Below, in pieces: positions 12,640-23,200 of a stretch of 64,000 nt of DNA. Each line of letters begins with the position of its first letter. Position 1 is the stretch's first letter. The DNA comes from Galbula dea (lineage: Eukaryota; Chordata; Aves; Piciformes; Galbulidae), in NCBI GenBank assembly GCA_013399015.1, contig VWZX01002368.1, positions 403,093 through 467,092 of the forward strand. Direction: 5' to 3'. Position numbers and translations under genes: made by a program. The notes under the pieces are model-generated. The model did no database searches, had not been told where the DNA came from, and was given only the letters and a program-made list of their open reading frames with translations.

Positions 12640-12870
12640 ATATTATGGGTCATTACCCGTTAATTTGCTAAATGGCAGTTTTCTATGAAAGAAAAGTTTT
12701 GTTTAGCTGTATAATGATGACAGATGATGTAATTAGTATCATCCCCACATTGAAAATGATAAAAGCATTTCTTTTGTGTGTCACTGCTTTTAGACAGTAT
12801 AATATCAAAAATGATAACAGTATGAAAATTGCAGCGGCCGCTTTTATATTGTGCATGTAGAATAGCTCAG
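12640..12870. promoter_or_regulatory. Candidate conserved non-coding block
   Basis: The block is AT-rich, free of recognisable repeats and dense in TAAT/ATTA cores (for example TAATTTGC, GTAATTAG, TATAATATC). It also has repeated ATGATGACAG/GATGATG-like words. A GCGGCCGC octamer (12834-12841) stands out in this AT-rich setting. This composition resembles vertebrate enhancers that bind homeodomain factors, but conservation was not tested. Treat it as a lead only. Confidence 0.25.
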
Positions 12871-15839
12871 TGATATGATACAAGTAATGACAGGTAGTTT
12901 GCCATGTATTCATTTTATCCACTCTCTAGCCTTTATATTACAGCGATATTAAAGCACAGCACAAAGCAAACCAGACGTGCCTGAATGCAGACCCATCTGA
13001 GGAGGCTGTAAATGGCTACAACCCCTTTACTATTGCTAGTTAGCATAATTAAGTGATTTTAAGCAGGGGGTTTGAGGGAGAATACTGAGTCATTTTCGGT
13101 TAAAGAAGTTGGGGGTGTATTTTAATTTCAGGCCACATTTGTTGCTTGAATTAGTTTTAATTATATTCTGTCTAAGTACTTGCCCCATATCCTGGTCTTG
13201 ATAGTGGTAGATATTCTCATTTAAATACAAGTAAATGCCAAACTTACTTAACATGGAAAAGTGACTGCTGTGACTGTGTAGTAACAATTTTCTCTTTGTT
13301 GCCATGGTTTTGATTTTTATGTAAGCTTTGCAAATATAATAAAGCTAATGGAGCTCTTCATCCAAGGAAATGGGTATATTCAAGAAAATAAATTACATTT
13401 TGCAAGCTAATGAGCTCTACTAATTGTGTTTATCCTTGTGAATTAATACAATTTAAGCAAATCTATCCCCCAAAATCAAGCATTTGATTGCATTTTAGCT
13501 GCGTGGAAATCAGAACATCCGGATCAAATCTGAGTTCAGTGGATATCCAAGGGGTAGCAGGGAAGGTTAATTTTCATTGACTTGTACAGCTGGTGCTAGC
13601 TCCTGGTAAAGCAGCAAAAGTTAGACTTTGAAAGTTGTGACTGTCATCATTATTTTTTTATTCAGCTGCTTCCCCACACAGGCAAAATTCTCAACAAAGA
13701 GATGTGTGTAATAAATCCTATGTAATACAGTGGCAGACGTGTACGAGTCATGCTAATTAGGCCACATACCCACAGGAGAGGATAAAGGAAGGAAGGAATA
13801 GGGAATAACAGTTGTACTTTTTAAGAGACAACTTGTCTTCACCCACTTCCCTCTCTCCCTCCTTTTTCTCACACATTCCTTTGCCAACATTTGCATTTTT
13901 TTTTTTTTTCCCTTCTTATAAACAGGTTTTCATTTCATTAAGGCATTTTGGGAGATGTAGGACAGATTTGAAAACTCTGTATTCTGGCAGATTTTAGGCT
14001 ATTCTCCAGTTTGGCTGTTTGGAAAGATGTCAGAGAGTAGAGAAAATGGTCAGTTTGAATACTTGAAATGCTGCAAATACCCTTAAAAACTCCCAAGGAA
14101 ACTGCACTGGTCAACAGCAACAGGCAAGCAAGTGCTGGCCAGGCGGTTTGTGCTGTAGGAGGGTGACAGCAGTTGTCAGCAGTGGGTCCTTATGGAGACA
14201 GTTCAGGTCGCCGCACGTTGGGTTGCTGCCATTTTTAACACCATGAGAAAATGCATGCCTGAGATGAAGTCTGAGCCTAACTGCCTCTACTTCCTTGTTC
14301 CTGACTGCACTGTAGCCTTGCTTTTGTATCCTGCCAGATCATTTTCAGCACCAGTGGAGGAGTCCCAGCAGCTAACAGCCGTTGCAGATTCCTCAGATAG
14401 AGCAGGCGTGAGATCAGAGCTCTCCTGTTTCTCAACAGTAGGCCCCTCTTCATTTAAAACCAGGATTGGGAAGCAGAGCCAGACAGCTGCTGAAAAAAAT
14501 ATCATCCTTAAACATAGAGAGCAGACACAAAAAAGGGCTCAGAAATGAAACTGTTTGTTCATTTGTTTATTTCAGCTTAGGTAAGAGTTTGGATGATCTT
14601 TCCCAGTCTGTGGACTGAAAAAAAATATACTTCTTCTATCTCTGGTATTCAGGTACTGAGAAGGGCTGTTAGGACTTGTCTTCTCGAAGTTCTGGATTAA
14701 TTATATTTGTTTAGTGAGAAGACCACGGCTTCTCAGTGTACATGCAGTTGCACCAATATAAAGGTGGTTAGAATAATTTATTCTAGAAGTAAAGAAGAAA
14801 AATTGAGATTGATAGTATGATCACACCTGTAAGCTGGTGTAATTGTGTCCAGACTAGGAATTGTATTGGAATAATAACTTGAGGGGGAGGGAAATTGTCT
14901 TGTAAATTAAATATTTATATATAGAAAAGCATTGATGCACAAAGCTGCTCTGGATTCCACAGCTTCCCAGATACTCAAGCAGGCTTTGACACAAGACTAT
15001 AGCAACTCCAGAGGAGCCATGCCACAGATACATAAGTGTAGGGTCCCAAAGTACACATTAATGAAACCATTATCTTGTCAGTGATATAGTGTAGAGCTAT
15101 CTTCAGCAGAGGTTACTGTAATTTTTCAGAAAAGAACAGGGAATTTAGTTGACATTTTTATTATTTAGCATCACATCACCATTAAAAAGTAAAAAGAGGA
15201 AGAGAGAAAGGGTAGAGTACAAAAAGATTTGCATTAAAAAATATTGTTCACCTCTGAAGGAAACTATAGGCAGCTGAAAGAAAAGGATCTGGAGTTTATT
15301 CAGTTCTTGGCATTGAAAGATTTTGATAGTAACGGTTTAAAAGTTATCTGTTGCAGCAGAACTGGATCTCAAAAATGAGTATAGCTATGCTGATATGATA
15401 GTTTTAGGCCACTGACTTACTGCACAGACCCATGCGCATCAGCGAGAGTTAAAATCAAAGGAGAACTTCAGGTTTGAAATTCCTTTTTCTACAGCATTTG
15501 AGTCAGATCTTCAGTGTTTCATCTCATGCCGCGTGGGGTTAGAGGGGTCACTTCTCAGGCCCCACTGACCCCATGCAGATGTATTGTAGAATTGTTTCGG
15601 TGAAAACTGAGCTTTGATGCATCATGCAGGTTGCCTAGTGACTCCTGCAAAGTGCTGACCACCCCAAGTCTGAGAGAAGAGATACCAATGTGGAGCTGAG
15701 CTCTGTTACAGGTTATAAAGCTGGGACAGGCTTGAATGATAGACGGAGTTCTGGCAGGCTGTTAGCTCTCATCAGCTGGGGAAATGGAAATGTTTATTAA
15801 TAAGAACCTTTGACATGAAATACATGATATGTGCCCCCT
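12871..15839. other. Unique non-coding sequence
   Basis: No gene is recognised. A 14-base T run lies at 13896-13909 after a CT-rich stretch. A 118-codon frame at 14192-14548 has an overlapping 72-codon frame on the other strand, and neither shows a domain. The rest is ordinary AT-rich sequence. Confidence 0.55.
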
Positions 15840-16260
15840 GTGCTAGGCCCATGATTAATAATATTAATTATGGGGAGTTCATTACAGTCTCATGGGGATG
15901 TGATTCCAGCATTTAATTGTAAATTAGCATTAATGTCCACCTTAAGTACAGTAACTATCTATAGCAATGCAGAAGGAGCTGCAGTCAGTATGTACAATAA
16001 CATCACCTCCTTATTAAATGATGGTAGGGTTCTACCTCAAAGAATTATAGACCTATTATCATTTCTCCTATGTAGAATCTTTGCTGTGGCATGCAGTGTA
16101 CCTGTTGTGACTAACCTACTGGTGGTAGAAAATCTTTCCTCACTGGTTTTAGGAAGAGTCTAGCTCCTTCCCGATTTTAAAAAGAAACAGATAATTTTCA
16201 AATCCGGTTGGAAGTAGCCTTGATTGCCATTTCATTAGCAATTAAAAGAGCATATAACCT
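15840..16260. promoter_or_regulatory. Candidate conserved non-coding block
   Basis: The block begins with ATGATTAATAATATTAATTATG and ends near TTTCATTAGCAATTAAAAGAGC. It has many TAAT/ATTA cores at both ends and no visible repeat. A 97-codon plus-strand frame lies inside (15870-16163) but has no recognisable domain and is probably fortuitous. The texture suggests an enhancer-type element; only alignment to other birds and reptiles would show constraint. Confidence 0.25.
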
Positions 16261-16301
16261 AATGGGTTTTTCACCCTGGTCCAGAGAAATTATGCACAGT
16301 G

Positions 16302-16382
16302 GGCAGCTCTTCAGTTGGTGTAAACCATCAGCAATGTAATGAAAGCAATGAACCTTCACTGATTTGCACTGAGAATTTTGCC
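16302..16382. repeat. Fossil fold-back repeat (amniote-type)
   Basis: The left arm (CTTCAGTTGGTGTAAACCATCAG) and right arm (CTGATTTGCACTGAGAATTTTGCC) are imperfect inverted copies around a short centre. The pattern resembles old palindromic repeats that are common in turtle and crocodilian genomes, with a 'cagctggtgtaaatcag' arm. Divergence is high, as expected in a bird. The family is named from pattern only. Confidence 0.4.
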
Positions 16383-16945
16383 TTCTCCAGATTGTTCAAA
16401 CATACACCTTCCTAAGGCTATGCTTTGTTGTTAACTCGTTTAATAATGAAAAAATGAAAAAGCCAAAAATTTTCACCCTACTCCTTCCAGGAACCCCTTG
16501 GGAAACTGCCTCTATCTGGCCTCAGTTTTTTCTGAACCACACGTGCCAATTCCCTTACCTTCATGCAAACACTGTTTATTTTCATCCTTATGTAGCATCT
16601 CAGAAAACAACAGATACTCTGAGCCAGTTTTCTTGTGGACCAGGAGGACCATGGCTATGGTGACCCCAAACATGTATGCTTTTAAGCAGCTGGGGAAGCA
16701 GCCGGTGGCACTGTGGGAGACATCCCACAGATGCCAGAAACTAGCTGAAGGATAGAAGTCTCCATTAAAAGACCGTATGTATATTAAAATGAATAGGTGT
16801 ATAAATAGGGATCCAGTCAAAACAAAGAGATTAGGAGAGGGAGGGTACATGAACCAGGGTTTTTTTTTCTTTAGGATGAAGGTGCAAGATTGCCAAGTTA
16901 TTATTCTTATTTGCTGGTTTGGATTGCAGCAAGTTTTAGAAATGC

Positions 16946-17000
16946 AAGGCTAGAAATGGCCTCTCAGGCTATTGTGTCCAATCCTCTACAATCACAGGTA
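16946..17000 (-). mobile_element. Possible ancient CR1/L3-like fragment
   Basis: The segment AAGGCTAGAAATGGCCTCTC followed by GTGTCCAATCCTCT follows the order of the inverted CR1 3' region ('ggaagggacctc...gtccaacccct'). It is more diverged than the other CR1 pieces in the window. It may be an old subfamily or a chance match. Confidence 0.35.
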
Positions 17001-19744
17001 ACCATGTGCAAAATTCGTAGTTTAGAAGAGTCCAAAGATCACTTACCTTATGTGCCAGTACATACCGGTGGCCTAAGAATGCTTACTCTCTGGAATTTAT
17101 GACCTGTAGTGAAAGACAGAAAGTCATATCTATACTGTGCCAAAGAAAGGTTGGAAGGAAACTCAAGAGCATCCGTAGCAGCTTAGGTCCTTAGTGTTTT
17201 CTGTTTCTGTATCTGGGAATTTGTTCTGTTTTTTTGAGTTGCCTGCCTAGACCAGAGGTGACTCGAGAGAATTGTAGATTAAAGGAGCTCTGCAAGTGGC
17301 TGTACTAGAGAGCTGGGTAGGAGCCTGCAGCCATTTGGCACCGAAGGATGCACGTTGGTGAGATCCAGCACCTGTTGAGCTCTAAGCACTTTTCTTAGAA
17401 TTTGCGCAGCTGACAAGTTCCTGGGGTAAAGGCAGCAGCTGCCGGGCAGCAGTGGTTAAATATAGGAAATGGAAAATGCCACATCCATCTGGAAAGGGAA
17501 AGAAGGAGATGGGAATCTAACTGCAGTGAAAATTCTTATTGGTGAAAAGGGTCCTGAAGTGATCAGGAATCGCAGGCTTCTACACCCTCCGTTTTCTCTC
17601 TTGTCCATGACTGCACCTAGAGCTGCACACTACATCAGCCCTGTTTAATGCAGGACTCTTGGCTGGCTCTGGCTGTATTAACAGGTGTCACTTCTGGAAT
17701 GTTTTGGAGTAGCGTATGGGGGCCCTGTCTCATTGTGAGTCATGTATAGTTGCTAAGATGTGTTGTCCTTAATTTGACTTGATTCTTTTATAGCACTTTT
17801 AATAGCAAAAATGCTGTGTATAGCTTAAATGTGAAGCAGTACAGCTTTAGCACAGATGGAGTTTGAAAAGGACATACAGCCTTCTCTAATCTTCTACTGA
17901 GATCAGTAAGTAAAGCAAAAGGAAGGACGACCTGAAAGATAATATTTTTCATTCTGATAATCTGCAGTACTTTAATTTCACCCAGGCATTTACATGGCCT
18001 CTTTACGGAAGAGCCTGAGTGTTCCTTTTTCTTTAGCTGAAGGACTTCTAAAGAGGAACAAAAAAAGCAAAAGCCTTTGCTTAACCACCTTTCAGGTGGT
18101 GCCAGACATCCTCACAGAGAAAGAGAACAATGTGAAATTGAAGAGGCTCAGCCTCAGGTTGGAAGATTGTTACTATTCTTCAGACAAACACAACAAAAGA
18201 AGGCAAGAGGAAAGGATGACAAGGAAGAGAGAAACTCCTGTTTTGCTTAATTTGCATGCTGCACACATCCGCAAGAGAGAGGCTTATGGCACACAGGTGT
18301 GGCACAACCCTGGTTTACCTCTCCATCCTGGGAGGACATCTGGCCAGCACACTCTCCCCTCCTCCCATCTCTTCTCCTTCACACTGGGCTGCAGCAGCTC
18401 AAGCTGGCTGAACCTGTCGTGGTGATGATATCGTGCAGTTAAATTAATTCCAAAGCTGGTCAAGCTTGGAATCAATTAGACAGGAGACAAAAAAGGAAGC
18501 TGGGAAGGAGAGAAAAACAGACCAAGTGTGAAACAGCGTGCAAGTATAAGAAGGTATGTGGTAGTTGGGCATACAAGGTGGACGTGATCCTAAAGGTGGC
18601 TTAGGGTTCCATTTAACGCAGAGGATCTGCAGGTGACAGGAGCATCACAACACTGCACAGATCCATTCTGCTTCCAGCTCTCTGTGCAGGTTTTCACTAG
18701 CTGCCTCTTGGCCATACAATCAAGACAGCATCCAGAGCTCAGGTGGAGGGTGTTCCTTCCCATTGCAAGAGCAAGGCATAGATGGGCATAAAGATTCCTC
18801 TGCCTAATACACAGCAGCTATCTCATTTTACCTTGTTACCTGTCTTGACCTTGCTGTTGAACATAACTCAGGCCCAGGAACAGGCAGTGCTGAGGAGGCC
18901 ATGTGCTCTCTGTTCACAACCTCACCATCTGCTGCAAGTTTGGGCCAATCAGTGAAGGACCACCTTCCTACCACGTGTCCTGACAGCAGTTCCCTCAGTG
19001 GGTGTCTGATCCTTGAGTGACCCTCGAGGCACTGCCATATGCAAATAGTAGTAATCTCTGGTTTGTTGTTCCTCCAAATTCGGGTGTGCCTGCATGTGTC
19101 TCTCTGCTTGGAAGCTTAAATAAACCCAGTTGAGGTTTGTTTGCATTTGCAGGCTTAATTCGTCAGCTTGATTTCCAGAATGTGCAAAACACTTCCCAGT
19201 TGGTCAGAATGGCTTTTTGAGATCTTTCTCCCAAGGCTGCTTTAGAGAAGACTTTTTGGATCTTGGATGCTGAACTGCATATTTGTGAAACAGCTGGCTT
19301 CTAACTCTGGTATTTGTAGCATTTTCCATTTTCTCCGGCATAATCATCTCAGAGATCCCATGAACAACATCAGAAAGAGTTAAATTACAGCTTTATATAT
19401 TGAACCAGGTATAAGGGAAGGAACAAGGACTTCAGTAAACCAGGTCAGAGTATTTTAGGAGGTTCTTTATGAAGCCAGTCAGACAAACTTCAGTATAATA
19501 GTTCCTAGCAGGGTCATCAGAATTTCAGTCGCTACCAACTCTTACCTTGCCAACAAATTATGTTGGTTTATTTTGTACAACCACTCAGTTGTGCTGTTGT
19601 TACATTATTCTTATGTACATACAAGTACTTTACAGCTAACTTTTAGAGCAAGAAAATTAAAAATAAAAGGTTGCTGCTCCAAGCAGTCTGTGAATTGTGA
19701 GTGCTTCCCTGGTCTTAGAGCCAAGAATAGTGCTTTTCACTAAA
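17001..19744. other. Unique non-coding sequence with spurious ORF
   Basis: No gene is recognised. The longest frame (17994-18425, plus, 143 codons) is rich in basic residues and Ser and shows no domain. It has no splice or promoter context and I read it as fortuitous. A strong hairpin lies just after it. Confidence 0.55.
18442..18477. repeat. Imperfect hairpin with 12-bp stem
   Basis: AATTAATTCCAA and TTGGAATCAATT pair with one mismatch across a 12-base middle (AGCTGGTCAAGC). The inner AGCT/AGC bases can extend the stem partly. It contains an AATTAATT homeodomain-type core. It could be a chance palindrome, a regulatory site or the remnant of a fold-back element. Confidence 0.55.
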
Positions 19745-19811
19745 ATTAGTGGGACTGTATCCTTCTTGAATTGCCATACCTGGTCAAAAGCATTTGCAGA
19801 GCCAGGCCCCA
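19745..19811. repeat. Fossil amniote palindromic-repeat arm
   Basis: The stretch begins ATTAGTGGGACTGTATCC and ends AAAGCATTTGCAGAGCCAGGCCC. This order resembles the right half of an old dispersed repeat common in turtles ('caatgggactactc...gcttgcaggatcaggccc'). The end also resembles the inverse of 35170-35206 in this window. It is diverged and low-confidence. Confidence 0.35.
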
Positions 19812-20225
19812 CACTGTCACATAAGACTTCAACTACTTCAGCTACAGCAGGGAAAATTATGATTTAAAGTCTTGAATCTGTTTCTAAGTGCTGGTCCTAG
19901 CTTTTCCATATATAGCCCTTGAATAGCTCAACAGCCAGTCTCCACCTTTCATCAGTGGAGAAGGGCATTGCTAGAGGGCTGTCCATCTTTTCTGTTGATT
20001 GTAGAGCAAACTTCAGCAACTGGCTTGGCATAGAGGTGTGATGTTTAGATGCTGACTTGTAAGCCTAGTACTTCTTGCAGACTGCCTTGCAGTCTCCATT
20101 TCCTCATTCATGTTATCCATAGTAAAGGGGGAGAGATGCTTTATGGTTATTTTGGATTTCAGGTTCTTCCAAAATGCAGGGCTTAGGCTTCTGTATTTCT
20201 GTTAGAAGTTATTTGAACAGTTCAG
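19812..20225. other. Unique non-coding sequence
   Basis: Nothing recognisable lies between the fossil repeat and the CR1 scrap. It may contain a very degraded MIR-like tail near 20090-20130, but the match is too weak to call. Confidence 0.5.
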
Positions 20226-20266
20226 AGGTCCCTTCCAACCTAAATTATTCTGTGGTTCTGTGAGTC
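20226..20266 (+). mobile_element. CR1 3'-end scrap
   Basis: AGGTCCCTTCCAACCTAAAT is followed by ATTCTGTGGTTCTGTGAGTCT, the CR1 3' end with two to three copies of the terminal octamer in sense orientation. Only about 40 bp remain. The sequence upstream does not resemble CR1, so the copy is almost fully 5'-truncated or eroded. Confidence 0.88.
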
Positions 20267-23200
20267 TAAATTTTTGAACAGTTCTTTAAAATTAAAATTA
20301 GATGGGGAAAGGCATAAATTTCAGCCAGTCACAGAGCTACTTTAAATCTCTTCTTTTAAAGTTTCCCTTTGGCTGCAGTATGAATTGTGCACAGTTTGCC
20401 CTCAAGGACCCATTTGCTCTGTATTGGCAAATCAGTTCTTAGAGAGATGTAAAAAATGCTGGGAATATTTTTCTTGGGCCTCCTGTACAGAACATAGATC
20501 TAATAGACTCTCTCCTCTTGTGTGCAAGCCCATTAGACTTCCTGTATGTTCCCATATGAGAAGGTGGTATGTTTGATGCTGAAGTCAGTACTGTGTGGAT
20601 TTCTTGGGTGAATAAAGCCTCTCAGACTACATCAACACTAGTAAATTAAACACATATGAGATGGGTCCCTGGTACAGAGATCCAGCTGGCAGTGAACAGC
20701 TTGCATCCTTCTTGTTAAACTGACCTACTCATCAAAAGAGGGTTCCTGTGTGTAAATAATCTGCTGGAAGTGGTCCCTGTCCTGTTGGGAGAATGTTATT
20801 TGGCCCAGACCAAAGCCACATGAGTGGCAGAGACAACTGAGTTCTAGTGCAGAAGAGTATTCCCTGGCAATGTTGAAATTACTAGTAGAGATGTATCCTC
20901 ACAGAGCCCATGCTGACAAACTCCTATTCATGAGCTCCAAGTAAATGCACAGTCTTCCTTCCTCTCAGTGTATGCTTTTGTGGGTTGTTTCACTGCTTTT
21001 TTGTTTTGTTTTTCTCCTATACTCACTCTTAAAATGGTTTATTTTTTGTTCTATTGCAAATTCTGCTTATTCCCCCTTCACAGGGTCTCTGTGATGCTTT
21101 CCATCAGGTCTTCCTGATTCATTAGGACTAGGAACAACAGCATACTGTTCCTTCAGCCCACATGCAGACAGCATCAGATGGATGACATCCTCTGTAATAT
21201 CTTCTGCCGGTAGTGAAGCTGAACCTTTAACTTCAAATCCTGGCTCTTTGCCCAAATTGAGTGAGTGAGTGTAGACTGACTGCCGTTATTTGTGTGGATT
21301 AACCTCTAGAGGGAGGTATGGCAGACTTAGTGTATTTTATTTTTGCAGGCTTCATACTGTACACAATTTTATATACCTTACACAACCAGTTTTTCTAGTC
21401 CTTCGCTTTTGCATAACCTGAAGCCAGTTTTTATACAACTTTAACTCATTGCCTCTTTATCAGGGTATTAGTTGTGGGCTGTTCATCACAGATGCTGTCC
21501 TCATGGTTTTCTTTCATATGGCATCTAGAAAACTGTCACTTTGCCTGCAAAATACATTGCATTTTCATGCAGTATGAAATCATGGATTTTGTAGTTCATT
21601 TTAGTAGCCAGAATCCTCCAAATATTCCTCCTCAGTTGTTTTAAGTGCAACAGAAGCAGGCAGTCAAACATTGCAATGGCATGTTATTTCATGTAAGAAT
21701 TTCTTTTTTTTCTGCTTTCAGAACTGCAAAACCACTGGCAGCAGTGGGAATTGATCAAACCGTGACATCGGTGTGTGACGCCCTAATAGATTCTATAATG
21801 CCGTTAGCTTGCCTTACAACATGGCAGCTAGACAGGCATATTAGCTGCATCCTTTTACATGCAGACCTTGCTGTTAAATCGTGTTTGGCTAATCTTCCCT
21901 TAGGGGAAATTGGATTTCGGCCCCTCTCCCATCTTGAAACCCACTGCAAGATATAAAATTGGTTTTTAGAAGTCTCTTTTTCTCTAAGGCACTTTAATTG
22001 GCATAAGGTAGTTGCTCCTATAGAGAGACTATTGATTAGCATTTTTATTTTGCTATATTTTAAAGCACACTACTTTCCAAAGCATTTCATGAAATACCAA
22101 GGCAATAAACCTAGCAATAAAAGGCCAGAACTGACTTGCCTTGCTTACTCCTACTTGTCTCATTTGTTTTATTGTTTTATTTTTAAAACTGGCAGGTGGC
22201 TGAAGCTGGTTTTGATTCTCCTCAACATCCCTTTAGTGAAACCCAAGCAGGACTTGAGGGTTGGTGTTAAGAACACAGGAAGATTTGCCCCGAGAGTTGA
22301 GGGGGATGGAGTTCCATGTAGCCTTGTCCAGCACAGCATATTCTTCAGTGGCCACGTGAGAAAAAAAAAAGCAGGCACAGCCTGTACTTAGTGTTCCCCT
22401 CCTTCCCAGCACTGGGATTGCTGACAGTGCTGTGGCACCGACCCTGAGGAAGTGGGACAAAGTCATTAGAGAAAATAGATTTGGCAAATTTTTCTACAAG
22501 AAAATATGCATACATCTGAACATTTCATTAGATTTTTCCAGCATCCTTTATTAGACTTTTAAAAAAAGACTTTAGTGCATTATTTTATCTTTGAAAAGAT
22601 GTTAAAGTGCCTCTTTTAGTCCTTAACACCTATTTATCAGCATGAGTACATTTGTGGCCACTCTTAGGGCTTTGTTCCTTTGGGCTTTCTATGCTGCCAG
22701 AAATTAAATAAGTTACAATTTTAAATGTGACAGTCCCTGAAGTTGTCTGTCTCATGTCTGTGTCAGACTCAGTTTTCTCTTAGTTAATGGATTACTGACA
22801 GCCTGAAGTCAGGAAGTCATACATGTTTTAGCTGCAGAGTATGTCCCAAATGCCACATTTTTTCAGTCTATCTTTTGTTTTCTACTTCCTATCATATCCT
22901 AAAAGCAAAAATAACACTTGGCCTCTTTCTGTTTGCCAGCACCAGTGAAAATAAAATTTAAGTATGTAGATGTCAACACTATGTGTCTGGAAACTTGTAT
23001 ATTCAATAAAGTAAATACTCAGGTTGCCAGAGCTTTGTAACTGTAGAGTACATGAGTACTCAAGTGCAAAAATATTGAGTGAAAACAACTTGGTGATCCC
23101 AGTTCAATCTTGTTACATTACTTATCGTCAAAATGCAGGACTTGGAGGCAGAATAATTTTGACCTACGACAAAGCATTTGTGTATTTACTATGTGCTTTC

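Noticed and set aside
17994..18425. 143-codon plus-strand open frame
   Set aside because: No domain, no splice or promoter context, and basic/Ser-rich composition of the kind produced by chance. Not called as a gene.
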